Assembly (NCBI RefSeq): GCF_029846235.1
Contig: NZ_JARVWP010000008.1
Location: forward strand, 310,001-374,000
From: Bradyrhizobium sp. CER78
GTDB lineage: Bacteria; Pseudomonadota; Alphaproteobacteria; Rhizobiales; Xanthobacteraceae
Direction of reading: 5' to 3'
Length of the DNA stretch: 64,000 nt
The position numbers were made by a program, and so were the translations under genes. Below the pieces are notes generated by a model that saw nothing but the letters and a program-made list of their open reading frames with translations, made no database searches and was not told the DNA's origin. This document shows positions 16,037 through 25,081 of this stretch, piece after piece (the stretch's first letter is position 1; each line of letters begins with the position of its first letter).

Positions 16037-16891
16037 ATGGAGAACGCCATGACACCGCAAGAACGCCAATTGATCGACGATCTCTTCGACCGGCTCGCCA
16101 AGCTGGAGAATGCCCCGCGCGACAGCGAGGCCATGTCCGCGATCATGCAGGGCCTGCGCAACGCGCCGAATGCGGTCTACGCGCTGGTGCAGACCGCGCT
16201 GGTGCAGGACGAGGCGCTGAAGCGCGCCCATGATCGGATCCAGGAGCTCGAGGCTGCGGTCAGCCAGCAGCAGCCCGCACAGCAGCTGGGCGGCGGTTTC
16301 CTCGATTCGATGCGCGATGCGATCTTCGGCCAGGGACAAGGCCAGCCGCACGGCTCGGTGCCGCCGGTGCGCGCGCCCGACATGGGCAACCGCGATCCGG
16401 GCGGCAGCCGCCCGGTCTGGAACTCGGGCCAGGCGATCCAGCAGGCGGGTGGCGGCTATGGCCAGCCGCCGCAGCAATACAATCAGCCCCAATACAACCA
16501 GCCCTATGGCGGCCCGCCGGCCTTCGGCGGCGGCGCGCCCGGCAGCGGTGGCGGCTCGTTCCTCGGCACTGCGGCGGCGGCCGCGGCCGGCGTGGTCGGC
16601 GGCGGGCTGCTGCTCTCCAGCATCCGCGGCATGATGGGTGGCGGTCACCAGTCGCTGGCCGATGCCGGCAGCCTCACTGGTGGTTCGCGTCCCTGGGGCG
16701 GCGACCAGTCGTCGAGCGATCTCGCCCGTGACGCCGGGATCAACGATGTCAGTTCGTCCGGTCGCGACAGTGATTACGGCTCGCGCGCCGGCGCGTTCGA
16801 CCAGGCGCAGGCCGACCGGGACAGTGACGATGATCAAGATGCCGACGACTTCGATGACAACGGCGGCGACGACAACAGCGATTACGCGTAA
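16037..16891 (+). CDS. DUF2076 domain-containing protein
   Basis: 284 residues. The N-terminus (MTPQERQLIDDLFDRLAKLE) and the helical ALKRAHDRIQELEAAVSQQQ segment are the DUF2076 signature. The middle is Gln/Pro/Gly-rich with QYNQPQYNQPYGG repeats, then an Ala/Gly-rich hydrophobic segment (about 188-206), then a very acidic Asp-rich tail ending DDNSDYA. DUF2076 proteins are annotated as periplasmic ligand-binding sensors, but no cleavable signal peptide is visible, so I leave location open. An internal ATG at 16049 is an equally good start. Single gene with its own terminator. Confidence 0.85.
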   Translation: MENAMTPQERQLIDDLFDRLAKLENAPRDSEAMSAIMQGLRNAPNAVYALVQTALVQDEALKRAHDRIQELEAAVSQQQPAQQLGGGFLDSMRDAIFGQGQGQPHGSVPPVRAPDMGNRDPGGSRPVWNSGQAIQQAGGGYGQPPQQYNQPQYNQPYGGPPAFGGGAPGSGGGSFLGTAAAAAAGVVGGGLLLSSIRGMMGGGHQSLADAGSLTGGSRPWGGDQSSSDLARDAGINDVSSSGRDSDYGSRAGAFDQAQADRDSDDDQDADDFDDNGGDDNSDYA

Positions 16892-16911
16892 ACGCGGTCG
16901 CTGGAACAACA

Positions 16912-16939
16912 ACGGCCGCTCCAATCGAGCGGCCGTTTA
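16912..16939 (+). terminator. Intrinsic terminator of the DUF2076 gene
   Basis: ACGGCCGCT, loop CCAATCG, AGCGGCCGT, then TTAGTTT. The stem is 9 bp and perfect, 20 bp after the stop codon. Confidence 0.85.
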
Positions 16940-16951
16940 GTTTGATCAATC

Positions 16952-17039
16952 GTAGCCCGGATGAAGCGAAGCGCAATCCGGGGCAGGTCTATCCGCGATG
17001 AAGTCCGTCCCGGATTTCGCTTCACTGCATCCGGGCTAC
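16952..17039. repeat. Inverted palindromic repeat (TAGCCCGGATGAAGCG family)
   Basis: GTAGCCCGGATGAAGCGAAG... ATCCGGG at 16952-16983 is mirrored at 17009-17039 (CCCGGATTTCGCTTCACTGC... CCGGGCTAC). It fills the gap between the convergent DUF2076 and L,D-transpeptidase genes and may end the latter's transcript. Confidence 0.85.
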
Positions 17040-17043
17040 AATC

Positions 17044-17853
17044 TTACATCACGACGACCTTGGCGCCGACATTGACGCGGCCGTAGAGATCGATCACGTC
17101 CTCGTTGCGCATCCGGATGCAGCCGGACGAGACGTTGGTGCCAATCGTCCAGGGCTCGTTGGAGCCGTGGATGCGATAGAGCGAGGAGCCGAGATACATC
17201 GCGCGGGCGCCGAGCGGATTCTCCGGGCCGCCTTCCATGTGCCGCGGCAGGTCGGGACGGCGCGCCAGCATTTCCGGCGGCGGCGTCCAGGCCGGCCACT
17301 CCTTCTTGGCCGAGATCGTCTTGGTGCCGGCCCAGGTGAAGCCGGGCCGTCCGACGCCGATGCCGTAGCGCAGCGCGCGGCCGTCGCCCTGCACCAGATA
17401 GAGGAACTTGTTCGGCGTATCGACGACGATGGTGCCGGCGCCTTCCTTGCCGTGATAGTCGACCAGCTGCTTTTCATATTGCGGATCGAACGGACGCTGG
17501 GTCGGATCACCTGCCGCCTCTTGCTGCTGACGGATCATCTGCTGCTGCGGATCCATCGGCGGCAGCCCCCGGCGATTGCCGTAATAGGCTGGCTGCTGCT
17601 GATACATCGGCTGCGGCGCATAACCCTGCGACGATGGCGCATCGCCGAACAGGAATTCGATGAAGCCGCCGCCCATGTTGGAGCGTTGCGGCTGCACATA
17701 GGCGGTGCGCATCGGCGGCTGCGGTGCGCCCTGGTTGGCGTAGATCACGGCGGGCTCGGGCTGAGCCGACGCATCGATCGCCATGGCGGAATGGGGAATT
17801 GCAATAAGAGAAGACGCGCCGGCGAGCAGCGCAAGCGTGGTTTTCCTGAACAT
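17044..17853 (-). CDS. L,D-transpeptidase (YkuD domain)
   Basis: Periplasmic enzyme of the YkuD family that cross-links peptidoglycan stems at mDAP residues or attaches proteins to them. 269 residues with a signal peptide (MFRKTTLALLAGASSLIAIPHSAMA). A Gln/Pro/Tyr-rich linker spans about 30-115, and the YkuD domain about 128-269. Catalytic residues are His229 in YRIHGSNEP and Cys245-Arg247 in VSSGCIRM. The hydrophobic start VVDTPNKFLYLVQGDG is also typical. No lipobox or peptidoglycan-binding module is seen. Monocistronic, divergent from the CheZ-like gene. Confidence 0.93.
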   Translation of the reverse strand: MFRKTTLALLAGASSLIAIPHSAMAIDASAQPEPAVIYANQGAPQPPMRTAYVQPQRSNMGGGFIEFLFGDAPSSQGYAPQPMYQQQPAYYGNRRGLPPMDPQQQMIRQQQEAAGDPTQRPFDPQYEKQLVDYHGKEGAGTIVVDTPNKFLYLVQGDGRALRYGIGVGRPGFTWAGTKTISAKKEWPAWTPPPEMLARRPDLPRHMEGGPENPLGARAMYLGSSLYRIHGSNEPWTIGTNVSSGCIRMRNEDVIDLYGRVNVGAKVVVM

Positions 17854-18154
17854 CGACGTACTCTGTACTGGTTTCGTCGTGACGTGATGCGCGAGGGCGC
17901 CGACTTGCGCCGTTGCACGTGGTCAATAAGCAATGAAAACCGCATCGGTTTGGTAAACGGAACGGCCGTTTGGATTCACCACGTCGGCAATGCGGCGCGG
18001 TTTTGCCCGGTAGCGTTTATTTTGCGTGAACGCAGCAGCGACATGGTTAATCGGCGGTATCGCGGCGGTCGCATGCTGTCGATGCAAACTGTTCCCGCGT
18101 GAACCTGACGTTAAATCCGCACTGTCTAGAACGGACTGCAGTGAAGGGGCGGGA
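17854..18154. other. Divergent promoter region, L,D-transpeptidase / CheZ-like gene
   Basis: About 300 bp with no gene. It must hold both divergent promoters. I see local inverted runs (ACGGAACGGCCGTTTGG) but no confident -35/-10 pair or known operator. Confidence 0.4.
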
Positions 18155-18940
18155 ATGAAAATCATGTCAGTGAAGCGCAAGCGTTTTCGTGTCGAGCAGG
18201 CGATGGGTGAGGTTGTGATGCCGGAGCCGGAAGTGACCGGTGGCGCCGACCTCGGTCCGATGCATCGCGAGATCATGGCCGAGCTTCGCTCGATCCGCTC
18301 CCAGATGGCCGCAGCACCGGCACAGCGCAACGGCGACAGCGTCGATGCCGCAGTTGCCCGCGAAGTCGCCGAAACGCAGGCGCTGCTCGAGACCTACCGC
18401 GCGCAGGTCGAACAGTGCGAGAAGCTCAAGGTCGAGCTCGACCTGATCCATGACGCGATCAGCCGCACCAAGCGCGAGATCGCCGTGCTGCACGGCAAGA
18501 GCTTCAACGGCGAGGAGATGGCCAAGGTCAATGGCGAGCTCGGCGCCGTGGTCGGCGGCACCGAACAGGCCACCCAGCAGATCCTCGAAGCGGTCGAGGC
18601 GATCGACCAGGCCGCGACCGCGCTCGCCAACAATGTCACGCCCGACCAGCAGAAGCGGCTCAGCGAAGACATCCAGGAGCGCGTGGTCTCGATCTTCGAG
18701 GCCTGCAACTTCCAGGACCTCACCGGCCAGCGCATCAGCAAGGTGATGCAGACGATGAAGTTCATCGAACAGCACATCAACGAGATGATGAACATCTGGG
18801 GCGGCGTCGACGCTATCAAGACCCACTCCCCGCCGATCGTCGACACCCGCGAGGGCGATGCCCGCCTGCTCAACGGCCCGAAGCTCGACGGCGACGCCGG
18901 CCATGCCTCGCAGGACGACATCGACGCGATGTTCAACTGA
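18155..18940 (+). CDS. cheZ: CheZ-like protein phosphatase
   Basis: 261 residues from the ATG at 18155, preceded by AGGGGCGGGA; in-frame starts from 18026 add an unlikely Cys-rich extension. A long, mostly helical protein with the CheZ catalytic helix ACNFQDLTGQRISKVM (183-198): Asp188 and Gln192 match the Asp/Gln pair that dephosphorylates CheY-P. It ends in SQDDIDAMFN, resembling the C-terminal CheY-docking peptide of CheZ. CheZ is rarer in alphaproteobacteria than in gammaproteobacteria, and no che or fla gene lies in this window, so its response-regulator partner may act elsewhere. A perfect terminator follows. Confidence 0.82.
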   Translation: MKIMSVKRKRFRVEQAMGEVVMPEPEVTGGADLGPMHREIMAELRSIRSQMAAAPAQRNGDSVDAAVAREVAETQALLETYRAQVEQCEKLKVELDLIHDAISRTKREIAVLHGKSFNGEEMAKVNGELGAVVGGTEQATQQILEAVEAIDQAATALANNVTPDQQKRLSEDIQERVVSIFEACNFQDLTGQRISKVMQTMKFIEQHINEMMNIWGGVDAIKTHSPPIVDTREGDARLLNGPKLDGDAGHASQDDIDAMFN

Positions 18941-18957
18941 GCGATCGTCACATTACG

Positions 18958-18987
18958 AAAAACGCCGGCCCTCGGGCCGGCGTTTTT
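18958..18987 (+). terminator. Intrinsic terminator of the CheZ-like gene
   Basis: AAAAACGCCGGCCC, loop TC, GGGCCGGCGTTTTT. The stem is 14 bp, perfect and ends in the T-run, so it should also work for transcripts arriving on the minus strand. Confidence 0.95.
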
Positions 18988-19349
18988 GTTTGGGCGGCAG
19001 TCCATCCTCGTCATTGCGAGCGAAGCGAAGCAATCCATCGTTCCGAAAAGGCGGCGGCATGGATTGCTTCGTCGCTTCGCTCCTCGCAATGACGGTGGAT
19101 CTTCCCTTCTCCCCTTGTAGGAGAAGGTGGCATAGGCGGCCTTCCGGCCGCCGTTCTTAGAACGCCGATGCTTCGCATCGGCTATGGCGCCGGATGAGGG
19201 GTTGTCGCCGCATACTCAAATCGCGAGAGGGTCACTCGCGGAGAGATACCCCTCACCCGAGTTGCATCTGGCGATGCAATTCGACCTCTCCCACAAGGGG
19301 AGAGGTGCACCACTCGCGTGGCACTATCCGATGCTGAACAGCTGAGCCG
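18988..19349. repeat. Two palindromic repeat elements between cheZ and the lipoprotein gene
   Basis: The gap of about 360 bp holds two elements. The first, 19009-19094, is an inverted pair CGTCATTGCGAG... CTCGCAATGACG enclosing GAAGCAATCCAT/ATGGATTGCTTC. The second, 19098-19311, has CTTCTCCCCTTGTAGGAGAAG at one end and CTCTCCCACAAGGGGAGAGG at the other, with internal hairpins (GGCGGCCTTCCGGCCGCC and CGATGCTTCGCATCG). No coding region is apparent. Confidence 0.85.
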
Positions 19350-19865
19350 TTACGCCCGCGGGGCGCAGCGGACGTAGACCATGTTGCCGTAGCGGGTGGC
19401 GGCGTCCTTGTCGACGAAGCGGGTGATCAGGACCCTTCCGTCGAACGAGATGATCTCGCGATCCTGCTCGCCGGGCACAGGTCCGGGCGGACCGATATAG
19501 TTCTTGCCGCTCGGGGAACCCTTCAGCCGCAATTCCTGCGGGGTGGCCTGGTCGGCCAGATGCATGATGACGCCGCCGTTCTGGCCGGCGCCGATCACGT
19601 AAGGCTGCTTGCACTGGCCGCGCGCGGCGGCCTCGGTGCGGGCGCGGTCGGCGGGATTCTGGAACGACGCGAGACCCCAGCGGCCGACGATCTCGTCGGG
19701 GCGGATGCTCGCCGGCATTTCCGGGGCGACCCCCGGTTCGGGCGCCGGCTCGGGGTTCGATGACAACGACGGCAGGCTCATGCTGCCGCACGCCCCCAAG
19801 AGTGTCGTCAGCGCCGAAACGGCCGCGAACCGTGCGACCAATCGCGCGTTGAGTGACCTGATCAT
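19350..19865 (-). CDS. Putative lipoprotein of unknown function
   Basis: 171 residues from the ATG at 19865. The N-terminus is a lipoprotein signal with lipobox LLGAC (Cys at about residue 26), then a Pro/Glu linker (SSNPEPAPEPGVAPEMP). The mature domain (about 50-171) begins DEIVGRWGLASFQNP and contains two cysteines (RGQCKQPYVIG and YVRCAPRA) that could pair, with GGVIMHLADQ and FDGRVLITRFVDKD strands. The W-G-L opening and beta pattern recall small barrel inhibitors such as AprI/Inh or META-type domains, but I cannot assign one. Likely outer-membrane or periplasmic. It diverges from groES across the CIRCE region. Confidence 0.72.
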   Translation of the reverse strand: MIRSLNARLVARFAAVSALTTLLGACGSMSLPSLSSNPEPAPEPGVAPEMPASIRPDEIVGRWGLASFQNPADRARTEAAARGQCKQPYVIGAGQNGGVIMHLADQATPQELRLKGSPSGKNYIGPPGPVPGEQDREIISFDGRVLITRFVDKDAATRYGNMVYVRCAPRA

Positions 19866-20021
19866 ATGTATCCCCCGACAATGTCCCGGCCGCACCCGTC
19901 CTGCAGCCAAGCGTAAAACTTAAGACGGAGCAATGACGTCTGACAAAATTACGTCATCGCTACGATTTGGTTTCTGGTCCACCATCCTATATTGGCCTCA
20001 CCAAGGCCTTAACCCGTTTGC

Positions 20022-20050
20022 TTGACAGAAACTGCGCCAAGCCATATTTC
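20022..20050 (+). promoter_or_regulatory. groESL promoter
   Basis: TTGACA at 20022-20027, a 17-nt spacer, and TATTTC at 20045-20050, followed 12 nt later by the CIRCE operator. This is a good vegetative-sigma promoter. The CTTGACA...GCCATATTT arrangement also partly fits an alphaproteobacterial RpoH promoter, so dual use is possible. Confidence 0.8.
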
Positions 20051-20061
20051 CCGGCGCACAA

Positions 20062-20088
20062 TTAGCACTCTCGCACCACGATTGCTAA
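20062..20088. promoter_or_regulatory. CIRCE element (HrcA operator)
   Basis: TTAGCACTC, nine bases, GATTGCTAA. The left arm matches the CIRCE consensus exactly and the right arm differs from GAGTGCTAA at one position. It lies just downstream of the promoter, so bound HrcA would block groESL transcription until heat or folding stress titrates it. Confidence 0.95.
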
Positions 20089-20183
20089 ATGCGTCGGGCG
20101 TCCTGCCCTGCGCCGACCGGGCCGGCATTCAACGCCGGTCCCGATGAACCGGACCTGAAACCGAGCCTCCAAGAGGGAACGTC

Positions 20184-20480
20184 ATGGCTAAATCCACCTT
20201 CCGCCCACTGCATGACCGCGTCGTGGTCAAGCGTATCGATGCCGAGGAGAAGTCCAAGGGCGGCATCATCATTCCGGACTCGGCCAAGGAGAAGCCGTCG
20301 CAGGGCGAGATCGTCGCCGTCGGCCCCGGTGGCCGCGACGAAGCCGGCAAGCTGATTCCGATCGACCTCAAGGTCGGCGACCGCGTGCTGTTCGGCAAAT
20401 GGTCGGGCACCGAGGTCAAGCTCGACAACCAGGAGCTCCTGATCATGAAGGAGTCCGACATCATGGGCGTGCTGGCCTGA
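20184..20480 (+). CDS. groES: Co-chaperonin GroES
   Basis: 98-residue heptameric lid of the GroEL cage. The N-terminus FRPLHDRVVVKRIDAEEKS, the mobile loop GGIIIPDSAKEKP (about 26-38, contacts GroEL) and the C-terminal ELLIMKESDIMGVL are all standard. CAAGAGGGAACGTC precedes the ATG as a ribosome-binding site. Transcribed from a CIRCE-controlled promoter. Bradyrhizobia usually carry several groESL operons with different control; a CIRCE element places this copy in the HrcA-regulated class. It is separated from groEL by 162 bp that contain a palindromic repeat. Confidence 0.98.
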   Translation: MAKSTFRPLHDRVVVKRIDAEEKSKGGIIIPDSAKEKPSQGEIVAVGPGGRDEAGKLIPIDLKVGDRVLFGKWSGTEVKLDNQELLIMKESDIMGVLA

Positions 20481-20494
20481 TCACACCTCTCTCC

Positions 20495-20612
20495 GTCACC
20501 CTGAGGAGGCAGCGCAGCTGCCGTCTCGAAGGGTGAGCCCCCACAACTCATCCTTCGAGACGCGGGCCAAGGCCCGCTCATCGAGCAATAACGGCAAAGG
20601 CCGTTATGCAAG
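20495..20612. repeat. Palindromic repeat inside the groES-groEL spacer
   Basis: GTCACCCTGAGGAGGC, CCGTCTCGAAGGGTGAGCC and ATCCTTCGAGACGCGGGCC form nested inverted arms, followed by a small ACGGCAAAGGCCGT hairpin (20591-20604). The element lies inside an operon that must be co-transcribed, so the hairpins could adjust the groES:groEL mRNA ratio by processing or partial termination. Confidence 0.8.
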
Positions 20613-20642
20613 GGATGACGCCTTTTCCAGGAGTTCAAATCA

Positions 20643-22286
<1,644 letters not shown>

Positions 22287-22314
22287 GCCCCCTCCGCACA
22301 TCCGCATCGCAATC

Positions 22315-22344
22315 GAAGGCCGCCTCCGGGCGGCCTTCTTTTTT
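22315..22344 (+). terminator. Intrinsic terminator of groESL
   Basis: GAAGGCCGCC, loop TCCG, GGCGGCCTTC and a six-T run: a 10-bp perfect stem 28 bp after the groEL stop. Confidence 0.95.
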
Positions 22345-22380
22345 GCGATTTGATCACGATCGAGATGTAAGGACGATCCG

Positions 22381-22671
22381 ATGTCCCGCGACGCCAAATC
22401 ATTGACGACAACGCTCGCACTGTTCTATGCGATCGGCGCGGTGCTCGCATTGGGCGCCTATGCCCAGGACCGAGTCGATGACTTTGCCGTCGTCTTGACG
22501 TTCTGGTTCAAGCAGACGCTGACGTTCGCCGTTCTCGGCGCAGGCTATGGCCTCTATTACGTCATCTTCGGTTCGATCGGTCATCGTCCAAAGGCGCCCC
22601 TGCGATTTCTCGACATCGCCTTTCTGACCGGTGTCGCCACGCTCGCTGTTCTCATGGCGATCCACAATTGA
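22381..22671 (+). CDS. Small membrane protein of unknown function
   Basis: 96 residues with three hydrophobic helices: about 10-29 (TLALFYAIGAVLALGAYA), 44-66 (TLTFAVLGAGYGLYYVIFG) and 77-93 (FLDIAFLTGVATLAVLMAI). Inner membrane. There is no recognised domain, charged motif or signal peptidase site. ATGTAAGGACGATCCG before the ATG contains an AAGGA ribosome-binding site about 8 nt upstream. It follows the groEL terminator and so probably has its own promoter in the short gap. A palindromic repeat lies just after it. Confidence 0.7.
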   Translation: MSRDAKSLTTTLALFYAIGAVLALGAYAQDRVDDFAVVLTFWFKQTLTFAVLGAGYGLYYVIFGSIGHRPKAPLRFLDIAFLTGVATLAVLMAIHN

Positions 22672-22687
22672 GCGATTTTGGCCTGAT

Positions 22688-22769
22688 CGTAGGGCGGATT
22701 AGCGAAGCGTAATCCGCCGAGATCTCGCGCGTGATCGGCGGATTGCGCCTTCGGCTAATCCGCCCTACC
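22688..22769. repeat. Palindromic repeat (GTAGGGCGGATTAGCGAAG family)
   Basis: CGTAGGGCGGATTAGCG... GTAATCCGCC at 22688-22718 is mirrored by GGCGGATTGCGCC... CTAATCCGCCCTACC at 22737-22769. It occupies the gap between two convergent genes. Confidence 0.88.
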
Positions 22770-22787
22770 GGCTAATTCGACGGCACG

Positions 22788-23156
22788 CTATGCGACGCAG
22801 ATGTCGGCCACCGCGACCTTCTGGAACAGATGCGGCGATGCCACCGCCGAGGCCGGATAGGCCGAGAGCTTGGCCCTGAACTCCGGGTTCATGAAGGCGG
22901 CGCGGAAGGCGGCGGTGGATTCCCACACCGCGTAATTCAGATAGGCCGGGCTGTCGCCGAGCGCGCGGTGCAGCTGGGTCGAGATCAAGCCGGGCTGCCG
23001 CTTCATGATGGCGGCATCGTCCTGCCAAGCCCTGAGGAAGGTGTCCTCGTCAGCCGCATCGAGCGTGAAGAGGTTGACGAGCACGACGTTGGTGGCCTCG
23101 ACCGCGAGCTGGCGGTCGATTGGGAATGCGGGGTCCAGGGGGCGCATATGCGGCAT
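22788..23156 (-). CDS. Antibiotic biosynthesis monooxygenase (ABM) family protein
   Basis: 122 residues with the dimeric alpha/beta-barrel ABM fold: VVLVNLFTLDAADEDTFLRAWQDDAAIMKRQPGL, then LNYAVWESTAAFRAAFMNPEF. Small ABM proteins oxidise aromatic or quinol substrates without a cofactor, or degrade haem; the sequence does not show which. It is divergent from the marR gene across 97 bp that contain a perfect 24-bp palindrome, so the MarR protein very probably controls it. The second in-frame Met, MRPLDP, is an alternative start. Confidence 0.82.
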   Translation of the reverse strand: MPHMRPLDPAFPIDRQLAVEATNVVLVNLFTLDAADEDTFLRAWQDDAAIMKRQPGLISTQLHRALGDSPAYLNYAVWESTAAFRAAFMNPEFRAKLSAYPASAVASPHLFQKVAVADICVA

Positions 23157-23213
23157 GGCTTGCTCCGTTGATATGGTGCTATGATGTCATTTCGATCAGA
23201 TGGATACACATCA

Positions 23214-23237
23214 ATATTGACATCACGATGTCAATAT
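23214..23237. promoter_or_regulatory. Palindromic operator, probable MarR site
   Basis: ATATTGACATC, AC, GATGTCAATAT: a perfect 11-bp inverted repeat with a 2-bp spacer. It overlaps a TTGACA hexamer on the marR side. Extra TGATGTCA/TGATGACA half-sites flank it at 23182-23189 and 23245-23252. The divergent marR/monooxygenase arrangement makes autorepression and co-repression likely. Confidence 0.85.
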
Positions 23238-23253
23238 ACACCTATGATGACAA

Positions 23254-23730
23254 ATGCCCCAAACCAAGCGAACGCCGGCGGGTGAAGCCCTGAGCGGCCT
23301 GATTCTCGACCTGTTCAGGCTCAACAGCCTGCTGTTCACGTCAGGCGACCGGCTGGTGGCGGGGCTCGGGCTGACCAGTGCCCGCTGGCAGATCCTCGGC
23401 GCCATCGTCACCGCCGAACGCCCGCAACCGGTCGCGTGGCTGGCGCGCGACCTCGGCGCTGCCAGGCAGAACGTGCAGCGCATCGTCAACGACCTCGAAC
23501 GGGACGGGCTCGTCACATTCGAGACCAATCCGCATCACCGCCGCGCCCAGCTCGTCGTGCTGACCGACAAGGGACGCCAGGCCTTCGATGCCGCCATGCG
23601 CCTGCAACTGCCCTGGGTGAACAATCTCGCGGACGGACTTTCGCTGAAGGATATCGAAACCATGGCCCACGTCGTCACGACGCTGCGCGGCCGGCTGGAG
23701 AACGGCGAGGAACCTGCCGAACGCGGATGA
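23254..23730 (+). CDS. MarR family transcriptional regulator
   Basis: 158-residue winged-helix repressor. The HTH and wing are visible: LTSARWQILGAIVTAERPQPVAWLARDLGAARQNVQRIVNDLERDGLVTFETNPHHRRAQLVVLTDKG, about residues 40-108, flanked by dimerisation helices. There is no clear Shine-Dalgarno before the ATG, which lies only 16 bp from the operator palindrome, so the message may have a very short leader. By position it should repress the divergent ABM monooxygenase gene and itself, released by an aromatic ligand. Confidence 0.9.
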   Translation: MPQTKRTPAGEALSGLILDLFRLNSLLFTSGDRLVAGLGLTSARWQILGAIVTAERPQPVAWLARDLGAARQNVQRIVNDLERDGLVTFETNPHHRRAQLVVLTDKGRQAFDAAMRLQLPWVNNLADGLSLKDIETMAHVVTTLRGRLENGEEPAERG

Positions 23731-23791
23731 TGCACGGCACATCTGCATTCGTCATGACAGTGCCAAAGGTCAGTTCGGTCCAAACGCGACA

Positions 23792-23816
23792 GCCGCCGTC
23801 ACGCGGCCTTCTTTTT
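23792..23816 (+). terminator. Terminator after marR
   Basis: GCCGC, loop CGTCAC, GCGGC, CTTC and a six-T run. The stem is short (5 bp, extendable with mismatches) but the T-run is strong. Confidence 0.6.
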
Positions 23817-23881
23817 TGCGCAATGACACGGAGGTTTGCTAGTTACGACGGAACCGATTCTGCCCTTCGAGGACTCATCGT

Positions 23882-25081
23882 ATGCGCGCGCTCCCGCTCC
23901 TGCTGCTCGGTCTTGCCGTCGCCTCGGCGCCTGCCCTCGCCCAGATGAAGCTGCAAACGAAGCCGGCGGCCGGTGGCGGCCCCGAGACGCGCTATTTCAC
24001 CGCGATCGACGGCCTGATGGACGGCAACGCCGACGTCGTGCTGAAGGAAACCCGCCAGGGCAAGACCGTGACCGCGGCGGTGCTCGACGTCTGCTATCCC
24101 GCCGACAAGAGCTCCGACCGCAAGGACCGCTTCGTCGCCACCCTCACCGTCAACGGCCAGACCCTGTCCGGCAGCACCCAGAGCGTCGCCGACAAGCAGC
24201 CGGTCACCATCAAGCTGAACCGCAAGCAGACCGGCGACAGTTTTGAGTTCCGCGGCCAGATCACGATCGGCCAGACCGTGACCGAGGTCGCCTCGACGGA
24301 TAATTCCGATCTCAGCGAGAAGGAATTCCAGGACAACCAGGCCACCGAGGACGGCATCACGCCGCAGCCGAAGGACTTCACCGACGTCTCGCCGGAATCG
24401 ATCGGCGTGCGCGTGAAGCTCGATGCGGCGGCGGACTTCCTCAAGAGCCTGAAGGGCGAGGCTGTCGAGATCGGCACCTCCAGCCTTTCGGTGACCTGCG
24501 ATGCGATGCGCTCCGGCGAGCAGACCATCAATCTCACCGTCGATCCCGAGCACGCCAGCGCGCTGCTCGCGAAGGTGAAAGCAGCGCCCGGCGTCACGGC
24601 GGCCGGCTGGACCAGCGGCGTGGTCGAGATGGACCGCACCATCCGCTTCGCGGCCGCCGACTGGCGCGACGGCGACAAGGTCAACAAGGACAAGCTCGCA
24701 ACCGCGATCGCGGGCGTGCTGGCGAAGACACTTGCCGCAAAGCCGGCCTCCGCGACATGGAATGCGAACACCGGCAAGCTCAAGCTGGTGCTGAAGCGGC
24801 CAAGCTCCATCTACCCTGCGCTCGGCCTCACCCAGAACTACGAGGTCACCGCCCTCGTCTCGCCCGACAAGCCCGGCAGCTCCGACAAGCTGATGCTGTG
24901 GGTCTCGAGCCCCACCGTCTCGACATCGGACGACAGCGCCGGCGCCAAGCTGAATCTGTCGGACGATTCCAGCAGCGACGAGGAAGGCAGCGAGGCCAAG
25001 GACGACAACGGCGCGATCGACGCACTGCTCAAGGAGTTCAAGGGCCAGCGCTGGGACGCCGACAAGTCGGTGTGGAGGTAA
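23882..25081 (+). CDS. Secreted protein of unknown function
   Basis: 399 residues, signal peptide MRALPLLLLGLAVASAPALAQ. The mature part is beta-rich: KETRQGKTVTAAVLDVCYPADKSSDRKDRFVATLTVNGQTLSGST..., a middle block with SVTCDAMRSGEQTINLTVDPEHASALLAKVKAAPGV, then a lysine-rich block and an acidic stretch (DDSSSDEEGSEAKDDNG). Two cysteines, in DVCYP and VTCDA, could pair. I do not recognise a family. It is probably periplasmic. It ends inside the possible convergent ORF at 25038-25298. Confidence 0.72.
   Translation: MRALPLLLLGLAVASAPALAQMKLQTKPAAGGGPETRYFTAIDGLMDGNADVVLKETRQGKTVTAAVLDVCYPADKSSDRKDRFVATLTVNGQTLSGSTQSVADKQPVTIKLNRKQTGDSFEFRGQITIGQTVTEVASTDNSDLSEKEFQDNQATEDGITPQPKDFTDVSPESIGVRVKLDAAADFLKSLKGEAVEIGTSSLSVTCDAMRSGEQTINLTVDPEHASALLAKVKAAPGVTAAGWTSGVVEMDRTIRFAAADWRDGDKVNKDKLATAIAGVLAKTLAAKPASATWNANTGKLKLVLKRPSSIYPALGLTQNYEVTALVSPDKPGSSDKLMLWVSSPTVSTSDDSAGAKLNLSDDSSSDEEGSEAKDDNGAIDALLKEFKGQRWDADKSVWR

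Larger units (their letters stand above)
19866..20183. other. groES upstream region
   Basis: Gene-free region of 318 bp that carries the groES promoter and CIRCE element (separate entries) and a groES leader of about 95 nt after the operator. On the lipoprotein side an A/T-rich block (TGACAAAATTACGTCATCGC, 19942-19961) includes the inverted pair TGACAAAATTACGTCA, a possible operator I cannot assign. Confidence 0.5.

Noticed and set aside
16004..16924. 306-codon minus-strand frame opposite DUF2076
   Set aside because: Repetitive Arg/Ala/Val shadow of the low-complexity DUF2076 gene; no start signal on that strand.
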